DNA of 64,000 bases from UBA940 sp964464465. GTDB taxonomy: Bacteria > Bacteroidota > Bacteroidia > Bacteroidales > Rikenellaceae. The notes under the pieces were generated by a model. The model did not search any database and was not told where the DNA came from. It saw only the letters and a program-made list of their open reading frames with translations. The number at the start of each line of letters is the position of its first letter. The first letter of the stretch is position 1. The position numbers and the translations under genes were made by a program. This document shows positions 8,109 to 16,829 of this stretch, one piece after another. Where the stretch lies: NCBI GenBank assembly GCA_964464465.1, contig CAYXGF010000003.1, positions 1-64,000 on the forward strand. Reading direction: 5' to 3'.

Positions 8109-8690
8109 TTATAACAGGTCCGCTTCGTAAAGAAGTATGAGCTGTTCGAGAACTCTGTCGCGGTTCTCGCCGTCGTATTCGTCTTTTAGATTCTGCCCGA
8201 AAATCTTCGCTATGCCCTGCCAGAATCCGGCGACGAACCCTCCGCGGAAGTCGCGCACTATCTCATATGACGTGTATTCGGTCTGACGGTCGATAAGACG
8301 GACGAGCATGCGTCCCTGGGATGTGGTCATATGGCGCAGTACGGGAGTGTATTCCTGCATGATGCTCTTCTCCACGCTGCGTATATAGGCGCGCTGCTGC
8401 TTCTTGTCCGTAATGTTCAGCAGCTCCTGCTCCATCTCGTGCATCCTGCGCTCGGCCGTGAGTGCTATCGGGTAGACTTTTTTAAGGTCCCTAATCATCT
8501 TGGCGTATTTGCGCATGTCGGCCTTCCGTCTGAAACAGTAGATGGGCTTGGCCGTTATCAGCTGCACCGTATCTTTGCCTGTCAGAGTGTAGTCCACACG
8601 GCTCACGCCATACCGCGAGGTCATCTGGGCATGGACACCGGTATATGCGAGCATGGCGATGAGAATATGGAGAATACGTTTCATTTTCAT
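8109..8690 (-). CDS. DUF4294 family secreted protein
   Basis: A 193-residue protein with an N-terminal Sec signal peptide (cut near VHA-QMT, residue 22). The mature part carries the DUF4294 signature seen across Bacteroidota: the helical KKVYPIALTAERRMHEMEQE segment, TSQGRMLVRLIDRQTEYTSYE, and FVAGFWQGIAKIFGQNLKDEY. The biochemical role of the family is unknown; periplasmic or envelope location follows from the signal peptide. The start could be two codons later (8684). It is divergent from the thioesterase gene with a 48-bp shared promoter region. Confidence 0.88.
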   Translation of the reverse strand: MKMKRILHILIAMLAYTGVHAQMTSRYGVSRVDYTLTGKDTVQLITAKPIYCFRRKADMRKYAKMIRDLKKVYPIALTAERRMHEMEQELLNITDKKQQRAYIRSVEKSIMQEYTPVLRHMTTSQGRMLVRLIDRQTEYTSYEIVRDFRGGFVAGFWQGIAKIFGQNLKDEYDGENRDRVLEQLILLYEADLL

Positions 8691-8698
8691 TATCTTTG
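8691..8698 (+). promoter_or_regulatory. -7 box for the thioesterase gene
   Basis: TATCTTTG, a full match to TAnnTTTG, 40 nt upstream of the ATG at 8739. It abuts the start codon of the divergent DUF4294 gene. Confidence 0.55.
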
Positions 8699-8738
8699 CG
8701 CCAAGTAAAGGTAAAACGAAAAAATATAATATTCAAGT

Positions 8739-9113
8739 ATGCTAAGCGCAGGAATGGAATATGAAATCACCGGGGATGTGTGCGACGGCCTCACGGCCCT
8801 GAGTCTCGGCTCCGGTACACTGCCGGTGCTCGCTACGCCGGCAATGATTGCCATGATGGAGAATGCGGCCATGCGTTGTGTCGGACAGTCGCTCGATGCG
8901 GGGCAGACCACTGTCGGAACGCATGTCGATGTGTCCCATGTCCGTCCCACGTCCGTCGGGGCGCAGGTTGTCGTACGGGCCGTTCTGAAACATGTCGACG
9001 GACGCAGGCTGGAATTCGGCGTGGAGGCTTTCTGCGGGCCGGAACTTATAGGCAGCGGCACGCATACGCGCTATGTTGTCGACGGTGAAAAATTCATGGC
9101 GCGTCTGAAATAA
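8739..9113 (+). CDS. FlK-like hot-dog thioesterase
   Basis: A 124-residue hot-dog-fold protein similar to the fluoroacetyl-CoA thioesterase (FlK) group. Recognisable features are LATPAMIAMMENAAM (about residues 30-44), TVGTHVDVSHVRPTSVG (57-74), the substrate-loop block that follows, and the closing beta strand IGSGTHTRYVVD. Most homologues are probably general acyl-CoA thioesterases; activity toward fluoroacetyl-CoA should not be assumed. The start could alternatively be the ATG five codons later. It precedes the phosphofructokinase gene, which has its own promoter. Confidence 0.85.
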   Translation: MLSAGMEYEITGDVCDGLTALSLGSGTLPVLATPAMIAMMENAAMRCVGQSLDAGQTTVGTHVDVSHVRPTSVGAQVVVRAVLKHVDGRRLEFGVEAFCGPELIGSGTHTRYVVDGEKFMARLK

Positions 9114-9148
9114 AACGCTGCGGTTTTTTCAAATATTTCAAAAAGTCG

Positions 9149-9156
9149 TATCTTTG
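9149..9156 (+). promoter_or_regulatory. -7 box for the phosphofructokinase gene
   Basis: TATCTTTG matches TAnnTTTG and a T-run (9124-9129) occupies the -33 position. The ATG follows at 9206. Confidence 0.6.
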
Positions 9157-9205
9157 GCACGCGGTTAAACACCGGGATTTTCAAACAATAAAACCAAATT
9201 ATATC

Positions 9206-10438
9206 ATGAAAGACGCTATTGCGATACTTACGGGTGGCGGTCCTGCACCGGGAATGAATACGGTCGTAGGTTCGGTTGCCAAGACATTTTTGCATAAGGG
9301 TTACCGTGTAATCGGTCTGCACGAAGGTTACACCGGCCTTTTTAATCCGTCGCCCCGCATGGTCGACATCAGCTATCCTATGGCTGACGACATCTTCAAT
9401 CGCGGCGGTTCGTTCCTTCAAATGAGCCGTTTCAAGCCGACACAGGAGGATTTCGACAAGAATTTCAACCTTAAATTCTTCACCGACAACAACATCAAGC
9501 TGCTTGTTACTGTCGGCGGTGACGATACGGCCTCCACAGCCAACCGTATCGCCAAGTTCCTCGAAGAGAAGAAATATCCGATAGCCAACATACATGTTCC
9601 GAAGACTATCGACAACGACCTGCCCCTGCCCGACGGCACTCCGACTTTCGGTTATCAGTCGGCTAAGGACAAAGGCGCCGTTATCGGCCGCACGGTATAT
9701 GTGGACGCACGCACGAGCGGCAACTGGTTCGTTCTTGCTGCAATGGGCCGCAGCGCCGGTCACCTTGCATTCGGTATCGGAACCGCATGCCACTATCCTA
9801 TGATAGTCATTCCCGAGATGTTCGACAAGACCGAGATTACGGTCGACAAGATTGTGAACCTTGTCGTTTCGTCCATCGTGAAGCGCAAAATCATGGATAT
9901 GGACTACGGTGCAGCCATAATTTCGGAAGGCGTATTCCATGCCCTGAGCGCAGAGGAGATTAAGAAGAGCGGCGTTCACTTCACCTATGACGAGCACGGA
10001 CATCCGGAACTCGGCAAGGTATCCAAGGCGCATATCTTCAACGAGATGCTTGAAAACAAACTCAAACAGCTCGGAATCAAGGTCAAGAGCCGTCCGGTGG
10101 AAATCGGTTACGAGGTTCGTTGCCAGACTCCGGTCGCTTATGACCTGGTTTACTGCTCGCAGCTGGGTATGGGCGTTTACAAACTGTTCAGCGAGGGCAA
10201 GACCGGCTGTATGGTTTACGTAGACGGCACCGGCAATGTGTCGCCGCTGTACCTCAAAGACTTGCAGGACCCCACTACGGGCAAGATTCCTCCACGTCTG
10301 GTGGACATCTCTTCGGACAAGTTCAAATCGGTTATCGACCACATTCTTTGCTATATCACTCCCGAGGATTATGAGGCGGCCAAGAAATATGTGGCGGACC
10401 CGGAGGCTTACGATTTCCGCAAGATTCTGAACTGGTAA
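9206..10438 (+). CDS. pfp: Pyrophosphate-dependent 6-phosphofructokinase
   Basis: Cytoplasmic glycolytic enzyme phosphorylating fructose 6-phosphate, here predicted to use PPi and so able to run reversibly. The 410 residues show the nucleotide/phosphate loop GGGPAPGMN (10-18), the diagnostic GGDD at 104-107 where ATP enzymes have GGDG or GGNG, and PKTIDND at 132-138, whose Lys replaces the Gly of ATP-type PGTIDND. Both positions point to phosphate-donor specificity for PPi. It is monocistronic by appearance, with its own promoter and a strong terminator. Confidence 0.92.
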   Translation: MKDAIAILTGGGPAPGMNTVVGSVAKTFLHKGYRVIGLHEGYTGLFNPSPRMVDISYPMADDIFNRGGSFLQMSRFKPTQEDFDKNFNLKFFTDNNIKLLVTVGGDDTASTANRIAKFLEEKKYPIANIHVPKTIDNDLPLPDGTPTFGYQSAKDKGAVIGRTVYVDARTSGNWFVLAAMGRSAGHLAFGIGTACHYPMIVIPEMFDKTEITVDKIVNLVVSSIVKRKIMDMDYGAAIISEGVFHALSAEEIKKSGVHFTYDEHGHPELGKVSKAHIFNEMLENKLKQLGIKVKSRPVEIGYEVRCQTPVAYDLVYCSQLGMGVYKLFSEGKTGCMVYVDGTGNVSPLYLKDLQDPTTGKIPPRLVDISSDKFKSVIDHILCYITPEDYEAAKKYVADPEAYDFRKILNW

Positions 10439-10500
10439 ATGATTATTGTTCCGGTTTCGCGGAATGCCTCTGAATAGAGGTGTGCGGAGCCTGTTGTATA

Positions 10501-10540
10501 AAATGAGTGATGCTGCGGCATCGCTCATTTTTTTTGTTTT
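10501..10540 (+). terminator. Intrinsic terminator after pfp
   Basis: AAATGAGTGATGC pairs with GCATCGCTCATTT (one G-U wobble) around TGCG, followed by a long T-rich tract. Confidence 0.9.
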
Positions 10541-10813
10541 TGTTTTCTGTACTTTTTATTTCGTTTTGTTCGCGGTGTGTCGCAGGCAGCGCGCCTCGGG
10601 CGTGAACTCCGGATAATATAGGAAAATATCTGTGAAGTGTGCTCCGGATGCCGTTGTACGGTGTCTGCGGGATTTGTTTTATGTGCCGTACACGCACGGG
10701 TGCTTTCGAATCTGCATGTATCATGAAAAGATTTCAAAAGCATGCGGCGGTCGTATTATTTTGTTTTGTTTCTTTTTTACTTTTGTTTTGTTGTGTTTAT
10801 TTGGGATTATTTA

Positions 10814-10821
10814 TATATTTG
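10814..10821 (+). promoter_or_regulatory. -7 box for the BACON lipoprotein gene
   Basis: TATATTTG matches TAnnTTTG; a GTTG at 10790-10793 lies exactly 20 nt upstream. The ATG follows at 10866. Confidence 0.6.
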
Positions 10822-10865
10822 CCCTCAAAGTGTAAACTATCATACAAACTAAAACTATTGATATT

Positions 10866-13502
10866 ATGGTAAACAACTGTGCGAGGAGCATTTTTAGGAT
10901 TTCTGTCGGGGCCTTGTGTGCGGCTCTGACGGTTTTGACAGGTTGTAAAAAGAGCGACGGCGAGGTCGAGAAGGATACGCTGACCGTATCGGTTCCGAGC
11001 CTTAGCATTCCGTCTGAGGGCGGCCGCAAGACGGTAACAGTGAAATCGTCTTCCGACTGGACGGCTTCGTGTCCGGCGGACTGGGTCGAAATCACCGTGA
11101 ACGGAAGTGGTACGGGATTCTATGTCGACGGGGTGGCTAATCCCTATGAGGAGGTGAGATACGCCACGATTTCGGTGACTAACCTTTCGGGTCTTTCGCA
11201 GGATATAGCGGTAAGCCAGGCCGGTATAACGCCGGTTCTGGAAGTGGACAGGCAGAGTGTCGAGATTGATGTGGACGGCACGGCGGTCGCGCTGACGGTA
11301 ACCTCGAATGTGGAATTCAATGCTGAGTGCTGTGACGGCGACTGGTTGAATGTTTCTTTGGAGGAGGACAGACTGATTGTCTCCGCAGAGCCTACGACGC
11401 TGTTCGAGGAGCGGCAGGATACGATATATCTTGTGCCGACGATGAGCGAGTTTGAGCGTCTTCTGACGAAAATAGTTGTAAGGCAGCAGGCCCTCCAATA
11501 TGCCGTTTCTGTTGCCGGCGACGGTATCGAGAACGGAACGGTTCTGCTGGATGCACAGGAGAATGAAATTGTATTGTCGGTTGTGGCCAACAGCGATTGG
11601 AGCGCATCGTGTGAGGCTGAATGGATAAAGATTGAGCCTGCCGTGGGCGAGACGACCGATGAGGCGGGTGCTCAGGTGGTGCTCAGTGTGGCGGTCAATG
11701 AAGTTCCGCAGTCGAGACGTTCGGATGTGGTGTTTACGTGCGGCACGGCCGAGTGCAAGGTTGCTGTCGAGCAGCGCGGTGCGGGAATCTATCTGGAAAT
11801 GGATGATGCCCCCTTGAAGGCCGATGACGGACAGTGCGAGTTTGTAAGAAGCGTGAAGACCAACGGAACGCTTTCGGTCGAGACTTCCGAGAGCTGGGTT
11901 TCTGCCGAGATTGTGCAGGATGAAGTGAAGATAACCGTGCAGCCGAATACGGGCGTGAAGCGTGAGGCAGTGGTTACGGTAACATCCTCTTCGGAAGGTG
12001 TGAAGGAAACGGTGCAGGTGCAGGTGAGCCAGCTGGCTTTCGCTGTGGATTTGTCCGGTGTCGAGACGGCCAACTGTTATGTTGTCAACCGTGCCGGTAC
12101 CTACAAGATAAAGGCTACGGTGAAGGGTAACGGCGCCAATACGGATATGCTGGAAAGCGAGAAGAAGACCATAGCTCCGAACGGCGCCATGCTTGTGTGG
12201 GCTACGGATACGACGGGCTGCATCGGCAATGTGTCGATTTCGGGAGATTATATCTATTTCGAGACCAATGGCGATAACGGCAATGCCCTTGTCGCGGCTA
12301 CGCTCGACGAGTACAGTACGACCAATCCGGATGAAGCTCCTTTCAGGACCATTCTGTGGAGCTGGCATATATGGATGACTGATTTCGATATCGAGGCTCC
12401 GATAAATCAGTATGAAGTGGGCGGAACAGCCTACGGTATACATGCCACGTTCATGGGACGCAATCTGGGTGCTATGACTTCCGGAGAATCAGGCAATTAC
12501 GAAGATATTCTGGGCAGCTTCGGAATGCAGTACCAGTGGGGCCGCAAAGACCCGTTCCCGCCCGCCGGAGAGATGAAGTTCGACCCGACAATCGAGGTGA
12601 TGGGTAACGTGCAGGGTACGACGAATATGGCAACATCGACCAATAAGAACTCTGTGGTATATTATTACAATGAGGACGGAAGCATTCGCAGTTCCAGCGC
12701 CGTATCTCTTCCGGTAAAGGCTGTGTCCAGTGAGAAAAGACGCGACAACATTGCCTATGCTGTCGAACATCCGCAGACGTATATCACCAGCGGAAAGTCT
12801 CCGTACATGTGGGTGACATCCGCCGCGCTTGCCGATGTGCCCAGTCCGGTTGATTCAGAGGATCCATGGGGACATCTGTGGGGCAATCCTACCGATAATG
12901 TGAATCATGTTGGAGAGAAGTCTATTTACGACCCGTGTCCGGCCGGATGGCAGGTTCCGGCTGCCGGTCAGTGGGCTTTCATATCCAGTCACGGTTCCGA
13001 TATATACTGGTGGTTCGCCGCAACATGTCCCTGGAAATACAATCACAAGGAGGCTCTCGAAGCATACGAGGCCGGCAAAATCACATGCAATACCGACAAG
13101 ATTACCGAAGGAGGTGGTTCTGTGGCGGCCCGTAAAGCGAATTGCTACGTGAGAATGACTACCATGAAGGGCGGATTCCACATTTACTACACGTCGCATA
13201 ATACCGGAAACGAGTCCAAGGAGTACAACTGGCTGTTCCAGGAGTATGAGTCGTATGCCGACGGACCCACCATGTTCCTGCCTGCCGCAGGCCAGCGTTC
13301 GTATCTCGGATACAACATCAGGACCGGTTTCGGCGCTCAGTATCACAGTTCTTCGGTGAGAAGCGTCTCCGGCATAGCGGGAGAACGTGTGCAGTCGCAC
13401 GGTACGCTTATAGACTATCAGGGTCATCAGACATTCACGTACAATGTCGATTACGAGCAGCAGGCGGCCGCACGTTCGGTGCGTTGCGTCAAGACGGAGT
13501 AG
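10866..13502 (+). CDS. BACON-repeat lipoprotein with fimbrillin-like C-terminal domain
   Basis: An 878-residue surface-type lipoprotein. The signal ends in the lipobox LTGC (Cys 28). Residues about 36-400 form four consecutive Ig-like BACON modules, each with the aromatic core seen as SDWTASCPADWVEI, DGDWLNV, SDWSASCEAEWIKIEP and SESWVSAEI. Residues about 400-878 resemble the C-terminal domain common in Bacteroidota fimbrillin-type proteins, with GRNLGAM, YQWGRKDPFPP and YDPCPAGWQVP. BACON domains are linked to glycan or mucin contact and to spacer roles. The gene stands alone with its own promoter, so its ligand cannot be inferred from context. Confidence 0.85.
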   Translation: MVNNCARSIFRISVGALCAALTVLTGCKKSDGEVEKDTLTVSVPSLSIPSEGGRKTVTVKSSSDWTASCPADWVEITVNGSGTGFYVDGVANPYEEVRYATISVTNLSGLSQDIAVSQAGITPVLEVDRQSVEIDVDGTAVALTVTSNVEFNAECCDGDWLNVSLEEDRLIVSAEPTTLFEERQDTIYLVPTMSEFERLLTKIVVRQQALQYAVSVAGDGIENGTVLLDAQENEIVLSVVANSDWSASCEAEWIKIEPAVGETTDEAGAQVVLSVAVNEVPQSRRSDVVFTCGTAECKVAVEQRGAGIYLEMDDAPLKADDGQCEFVRSVKTNGTLSVETSESWVSAEIVQDEVKITVQPNTGVKREAVVTVTSSSEGVKETVQVQVSQLAFAVDLSGVETANCYVVNRAGTYKIKATVKGNGANTDMLESEKKTIAPNGAMLVWATDTTGCIGNVSISGDYIYFETNGDNGNALVAATLDEYSTTNPDEAPFRTILWSWHIWMTDFDIEAPINQYEVGGTAYGIHATFMGRNLGAMTSGESGNYEDILGSFGMQYQWGRKDPFPPAGEMKFDPTIEVMGNVQGTTNMATSTNKNSVVYYYNEDGSIRSSSAVSLPVKAVSSEKRRDNIAYAVEHPQTYITSGKSPYMWVTSAALADVPSPVDSEDPWGHLWGNPTDNVNHVGEKSIYDPCPAGWQVPAAGQWAFISSHGSDIYWWFAATCPWKYNHKEALEAYEAGKITCNTDKITEGGGSVAARKANCYVRMTTMKGGFHIYYTSHNTGNESKEYNWLFQEYESYADGPTMFLPAAGQRSYLGYNIRTGFGAQYHSSSVRSVSGIAGERVQSHGTLIDYQGHQTFTYNVDYEQQAAARSVRCVKTE

Positions 13503-13542
13503 TAGCTCCGGGTGGGAGGCTTGATGCCTGAATAAACATGCC

Positions 13543-13595
13543 GGGTCCGGTTTCGACGTATTTTTCAGTACGGCGGACCGGATTCGGTTTTTTTG
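13543..13595 (+). terminator. Probable terminator after the BACON gene
   Basis: A GC-rich imperfect stem (CCGGGTCCG with CGGACCGG) is followed by a run of seven T. The stem has a bulge, so confidence is moderate. Confidence 0.5.
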
Positions 13596-13661
13596 AGGAA
13601 CGTTAAATGCCGAGGCGCTGCAAGTTCTGGGGACCGTATGCCGTGCAAGCGGCGGCAGGGA

Positions 13662-14204
13662 CTATCCGAACAGGCTGTTTGATTCGAGCGTCAGCAGATA
13701 CTGCTTGACAAGCAGACCGCCGCCGTAACCGGTCAGTCTGCTGTCGCTTCCTATTACTCTGTGGCACGGTATGAGTATGGAAATCGGGTTGGCTCCGTTG
13801 GCGTTTGCAACTGCCCTTACGTGCCGGGGCATGCCTATCTGTTCTGCGATTCGGGCGTATGATACCGTGCTGCCGTATGGAATGTTTCTCAGGGCGTTCC
13901 ATACGCATTGCTGGAACGGAGTGCCGGTCGTCAGCAGCGGTATGTCGAATGTCCTGCGTTTTGCGGCGAAATATTCGTCCAGCTGCTCTGCCGTTCGGGC
14001 TATGACGGGAGTGATTCCAGACTCGAAGCGGGCGCCGAGCGCCTTTTGCAGTTTTCGGTCGGTATACTCCCTGCGAGCGCTGTGCAGCCAGTCGCACAGG
14101 CACAGTTTGTCGCCGAAAGAGCCTAAAAGTATTTCGGCTGCGGGACTGTGGTATAAGTGCGTGCTGATAATGTTTGTGGAGTTGTTTCTGTCGGGGTTAT
14201 TCAT
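13662..14204 (-). CDS. ogt: Methylated-DNA--protein-cysteine methyltransferase
   Basis: Suicide repair enzyme that transfers methyl groups from O6-methylguanine to its own cysteine. The 180-residue protein carries the PCHRV active site (ILIPCHRVIGSD, about residue 147) and the DNA-binding helix-turn-helix GTPFQQCVWNALRNIPYG and SYARIAEQIGMPRHVRAVANA. The C-terminus is Ogt-like, GYGGGLLVKQYLLTLE. Its start overlaps the end of the upstream thioredoxin-like gene by 8 nt, so the two are probably translated from one message. Confidence 0.95.
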   Translation of the reverse strand: MNNPDRNNSTNIISTHLYHSPAAEILLGSFGDKLCLCDWLHSARREYTDRKLQKALGARFESGITPVIARTAEQLDEYFAAKRRTFDIPLLTTGTPFQQCVWNALRNIPYGSTVSYARIAEQIGMPRHVRAVANANGANPISILIPCHRVIGSDSRLTGYGGGLLVKQYLLTLESNSLFG

Positions 14205-15141
14205 TGTTTTGGGCCGCTGTCTGTGATAGAATACTGAATAGGGTTTGTGTCGATATGTCTTTGGCTATGATTTTCTTGTCCTTGTCGAGCAGATACAGCG
14301 TCGGAATCCGGCGTATCGCATACAGCTCTTTTTCGAGAATGTCGCCCGTGCGGGTTCCGACTGTCCATTCTTTCGGAAAACCGTTCTTTGTGCGGCGGCT
14401 TTTTTCGTCGGTATACGGACTGACAGCCAATACTGTAAGCCGCTTTTCGGATACCATGTCCTGCAATGTGGCGCATGTACTCAGTTCCTCGATTGTCCGT
14501 TTGCAGTTCTCGCAGGCTGGGTCGTAGAACAGCAGCAGGATTTTTTCGCTTTCGGTGGAGTGCAGCGTGCGTCGGGCTCCGTGTCTTGCGACATATGTGA
14601 AGTCTGTTGCCGTGGAGCCTGTTCGGTTTTTCAGGACATCGTTCAGCATGTATGCCGGGCGGATTTTTTCATACTCGGTCAGGACTGCGGTAGAGACATA
14701 CTCTTTGAGAAAAGGTATGAACTGCTCCTCGTTGTACATGGGCGAATCCATGTCGTATAGATATTTCTCTGCGAGTTGCCCTATCAGAGTGTAGCTTTGC
14801 GGCATAGCTTCTGCCTTTTTCATCAGAATATGGACGACGGACGGTATGACGGCTGTGTCCGTATATTGGAAAAGATTTGCGAAGTTGACGAAATTCTGTT
14901 CCATGAACTCTTTGTCGAGGCTTCGTGTCGTGTCGCGGAAGTCCATTGCATCCCAGAAGTGCGTGAGAATATATTCCGCCCGTTTGCCCGGTTCGCGCAA
15001 TGTCGCCGGTACGCGCGGCAGCGGCAGTTCGATAGCCGTGGCATCTCTCAGTCTGCCGGCCGGAATCACCTTTCCGGTCTGCGCCTCGCTACGGTGCCAT
15101 GCGGTCAGACATAAGAGCAGTATTGTAAGGTGTCGTTTCAT
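14197..15141 (-). CDS. TlpA-like thioredoxin protein with DUF5106-type N-terminus
   Basis: A 314-residue periplasmic protein. The start at 15141 gives a signal peptide (MKRHLTILLLCLTAWHRSEA); an upstream in-frame Met 11 codons earlier is less likely. Residues about 30-180 resemble the all-helical DUF5106 region found ahead of thioredoxin domains in Bacteroidota, and residues about 180-310 form a thioredoxin fold with the redox motif ACENCKR and the cis-Pro segment RRIPTLYLLD. It probably reduces or isomerises disulfides in exported proteins; the partner is unknown. ogt follows with overlap. Confidence 0.85.
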   Translation of the reverse strand: MKRHLTILLLCLTAWHRSEAQTGKVIPAGRLRDATAIELPLPRVPATLREPGKRAEYILTHFWDAMDFRDTTRSLDKEFMEQNFVNFANLFQYTDTAVIPSVVHILMKKAEAMPQSYTLIGQLAEKYLYDMDSPMYNEEQFIPFLKEYVSTAVLTEYEKIRPAYMLNDVLKNRTGSTATDFTYVARHGARRTLHSTESEKILLLFYDPACENCKRTIEELSTCATLQDMVSEKRLTVLAVSPYTDEKSRRTKNGFPKEWTVGTRTGDILEKELYAIRRIPTLYLLDKDKKIIAKDISTQTLFSILSQTAAQNNE

Positions 15142-15476
15142 GTCGTTTCTTGATATTGGCCGAATGACTGGCATACCGGACTCATGTAATGGCCATGTGT
15201 GGTGTCCTCCGGTATAAATCTAATGTGCCGCGTATTCATCGTCTCTCTTTTCCTCTGAAAAAGAAGCCTGAATCCATTTGCTTGGTTCAGGCTTTGTGAA
15301 AAAACAACGCCGGACAGAATATTCCGGCATTGCTTATTTTGGTCTTGTTGTGTTCAATCCTGATGCTTTGCGGTTCCGGAGAGCCGCGCTATCCTCAGAC
15401 TTGTCCTGCGGTGGCTTGCGGTCGCTCTTTCCGCAGGCTGCAACACGTGATTGAAAACTTAAAGTATAGGTCCGTT
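15142..15476. other. 335-bp intergenic region
   Basis: Holds the ribH terminator (15257-15294) and otherwise no supported gene. The sequence between the terminator and ribH carries only short dyads such as CCGGA/TCCGG. Confidence 0.6.
15257..15294 (-). terminator. Intrinsic terminator after ribH
   Basis: AAGCCTGAA (15264-15272) pairs with TTCAGGCTT (15286-15294); on the minus strand the stem is followed by CTTTTTC. Confidence 0.8.
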
Positions 15477-16010
15477 TTAGTTTACCTTGGTCGGTTGAAC
15501 ACGTTCGTTTTCCGTGGCGGCGTCTTCCATGTCGTTTTGTAGCTGAACCATCTGGATTGCGGCAGCGGCAGCTTCGTCGCCCTTGTTTCCGTATTTGCCT
15601 CCTGCGCGGTCCTTGGCCTGCTGCATGTTGTCGGTGGTCAGTACCCCGAAAGCGACGGGCATGTTCCAGTTCAGCATGAGCTGGGTGATGCCCTGAGTGG
15701 CGCCAGAACATACGAAATCGAAATGTTTGGTTTCGCCCTGAACGACGCATCCGAGTGCGATTACGGCATCTACATCCGTATATTCGGCGAAGAATTGCGC
15801 TCCGAGCGGCAGTTCGAATGTTCCGGGGACGTATTTTATCTGGATATTCTGGTCCAGGCATCCCGCACTGCGCAGTGTCCTTACAGCTCCCGAGAGCAGA
15901 GCCTCGGTAATCTCCCTGTTCCATTCGGATACCACGATTCCGAATTTCATATCTTCTGCCGACGGCAGCGGAGAGTCTATTACGGACAGATTGTGATGTT
16001 GAGTCGACAT
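15477..16010 (-). CDS. ribH: 6,7-dimethyl-8-ribityllumazine synthase
   Basis: Penultimate enzyme of riboflavin synthesis, joining 5-amino-6-ribitylaminouracil with dihydroxybutanone phosphate. The 177-residue protein has the family landmarks VPGTFELP (about 61-68), the phosphate-binding GCVVQGETKHFDFVC (about 86-100) with the catalytic His, and FGVLTTDNMQQAKDRAGG (about 120-138). The C-terminal tail beyond the family core is acidic and about 15 residues longer than usual. It sits 12 nt after the TPR membrane protein gene and ends the transcript. Confidence 0.96.
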   Translation of the reverse strand: MSTQHHNLSVIDSPLPSAEDMKFGIVVSEWNREITEALLSGAVRTLRSAGCLDQNIQIKYVPGTFELPLGAQFFAEYTDVDAVIALGCVVQGETKHFDFVCSGATQGITQLMLNWNMPVAFGVLTTDNMQQAKDRAGGKYGNKGDEAAAAAIQMVQLQNDMEDAATENERVQPTKVN

Positions 16011-16022
16011 ATGCGCTTCCTG

Positions 16023-16724
16023 TTATTTTTGTTCGGCGGCGCCGATGTATTTCTCAATGTCGCGTGCCTCCATGCTCGAAGGGTATTTGTCGGCGATGGT
16101 CTTGTAGGACTCGACGGCCGCTGCGGCATCTCCTGCGGCAAGCTGTGCGGTGCCGAGTTTTTTGAGGTAATACGGTGCTGTGAAATTGTTGTCGGAACTC
16201 TTGACGGCTTTCCTGTACAGTTCGATTGCTTTCGCTACATCGCCCTTCTGTACATATACGTCGCCTTGCAGTCCGATGTTCTGGGCATTGATGATTTCGT
16301 TGGGAATACCGCCGGTGGTCTTGTATCCTGTCAGGTATTCCAGCGCTTTGTCCAAATCGCCGGTTTTAAGGAAGCATATGCCGGCGTAGTGCTTGGCGAT
16401 GTTTCCCTGCGGAGTGGAGCCGTACTTTTCGATTACTTCGAGGAATCCGGCCGTGTTGCCGTCGCCGCTGAGTGCGGTTTCGTACTCCTGCTGTCCGAAG
16501 AGTTGTTCGGCCGCGAACATCATTGCTGCGGCTTTCTTTTGACGGGGAGCGGAGTAGAGTCCCTCGTATGCGAAATATCCGCCTACGATTACCACCAGAG
16601 CTACCACGGCATAGACTATGCTTTTCCAGTTTTTCTCGAAAAACGCTTCGGTTTGGGAGAGTGCGTTCTCGATGGCGGCCTCAGGGTCCTCCGAGGCGAG
16701 ATTCATGTTGTTCTTGTCAGACAT
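16023..16724 (-). CDS. TPR membrane protein (YfgM-like layout)
   Basis: A 233-residue protein with a cytoplasmic N-terminus, one membrane helix (about residues 35-57, SIVYAVVALVVIVGGYFAY) and a C-terminal tetratricopeptide solenoid with repeats around GNIAKHYAGICFLKTGDLDKA, GDVYVQKGDVAKAIELYRKA and AAAVESYKTIADKYPSSMEA. The layout matches periplasm-facing YfgM-like TPR proteins that assist protein traffic at the Sec translocon, though the assignment is by architecture only. A TATCTTTG -7 box lies at 16773-16780 on the minus strand. ribH follows after 12 nt. Confidence 0.85.
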   Translation of the reverse strand: MSDKNNMNLASEDPEAAIENALSQTEAFFEKNWKSIVYAVVALVVIVGGYFAYEGLYSAPRQKKAAAMMFAAEQLFGQQEYETALSGDGNTAGFLEVIEKYGSTPQGNIAKHYAGICFLKTGDLDKALEYLTGYKTTGGIPNEIINAQNIGLQGDVYVQKGDVAKAIELYRKAVKSSDNNFTAPYYLKKLGTAQLAAGDAAAAVESYKTIADKYPSSMEARDIEKYIGAAEQK

Positions 16725-16829
16725 ATCGTTTCGTTATTTTAATTATTTGACGCTAAAAAGTGTTGCCAGCCACAAAGATAAGTTTTTCGGATATAAAAAT
16801 GAAATTTTATTCCCAAAAACCGCAGCTCT

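Larger units (their letters stand above)
10439..10865. other. 427-bp intergenic region
   Basis: Contains the pfp terminator at its left end, an uninformative middle section, and a T-rich promoter region before the BACON lipoprotein at the right end. No coding frame with support was seen. Confidence 0.6.

Noticed and set aside
8739..9113. Fluoroacetate-resistance function
   Set aside because: FlK-like folds are common general thioesterases; specificity for fluoroacetyl-CoA cannot be inferred from this sequence.
10797..12443. 548-codon minus-strand frame opposite the BACON gene
   Set aside because: The plus strand carries a lipobox, promoter and recognisable BACON modules; the opposite frame shows no signal or domain.
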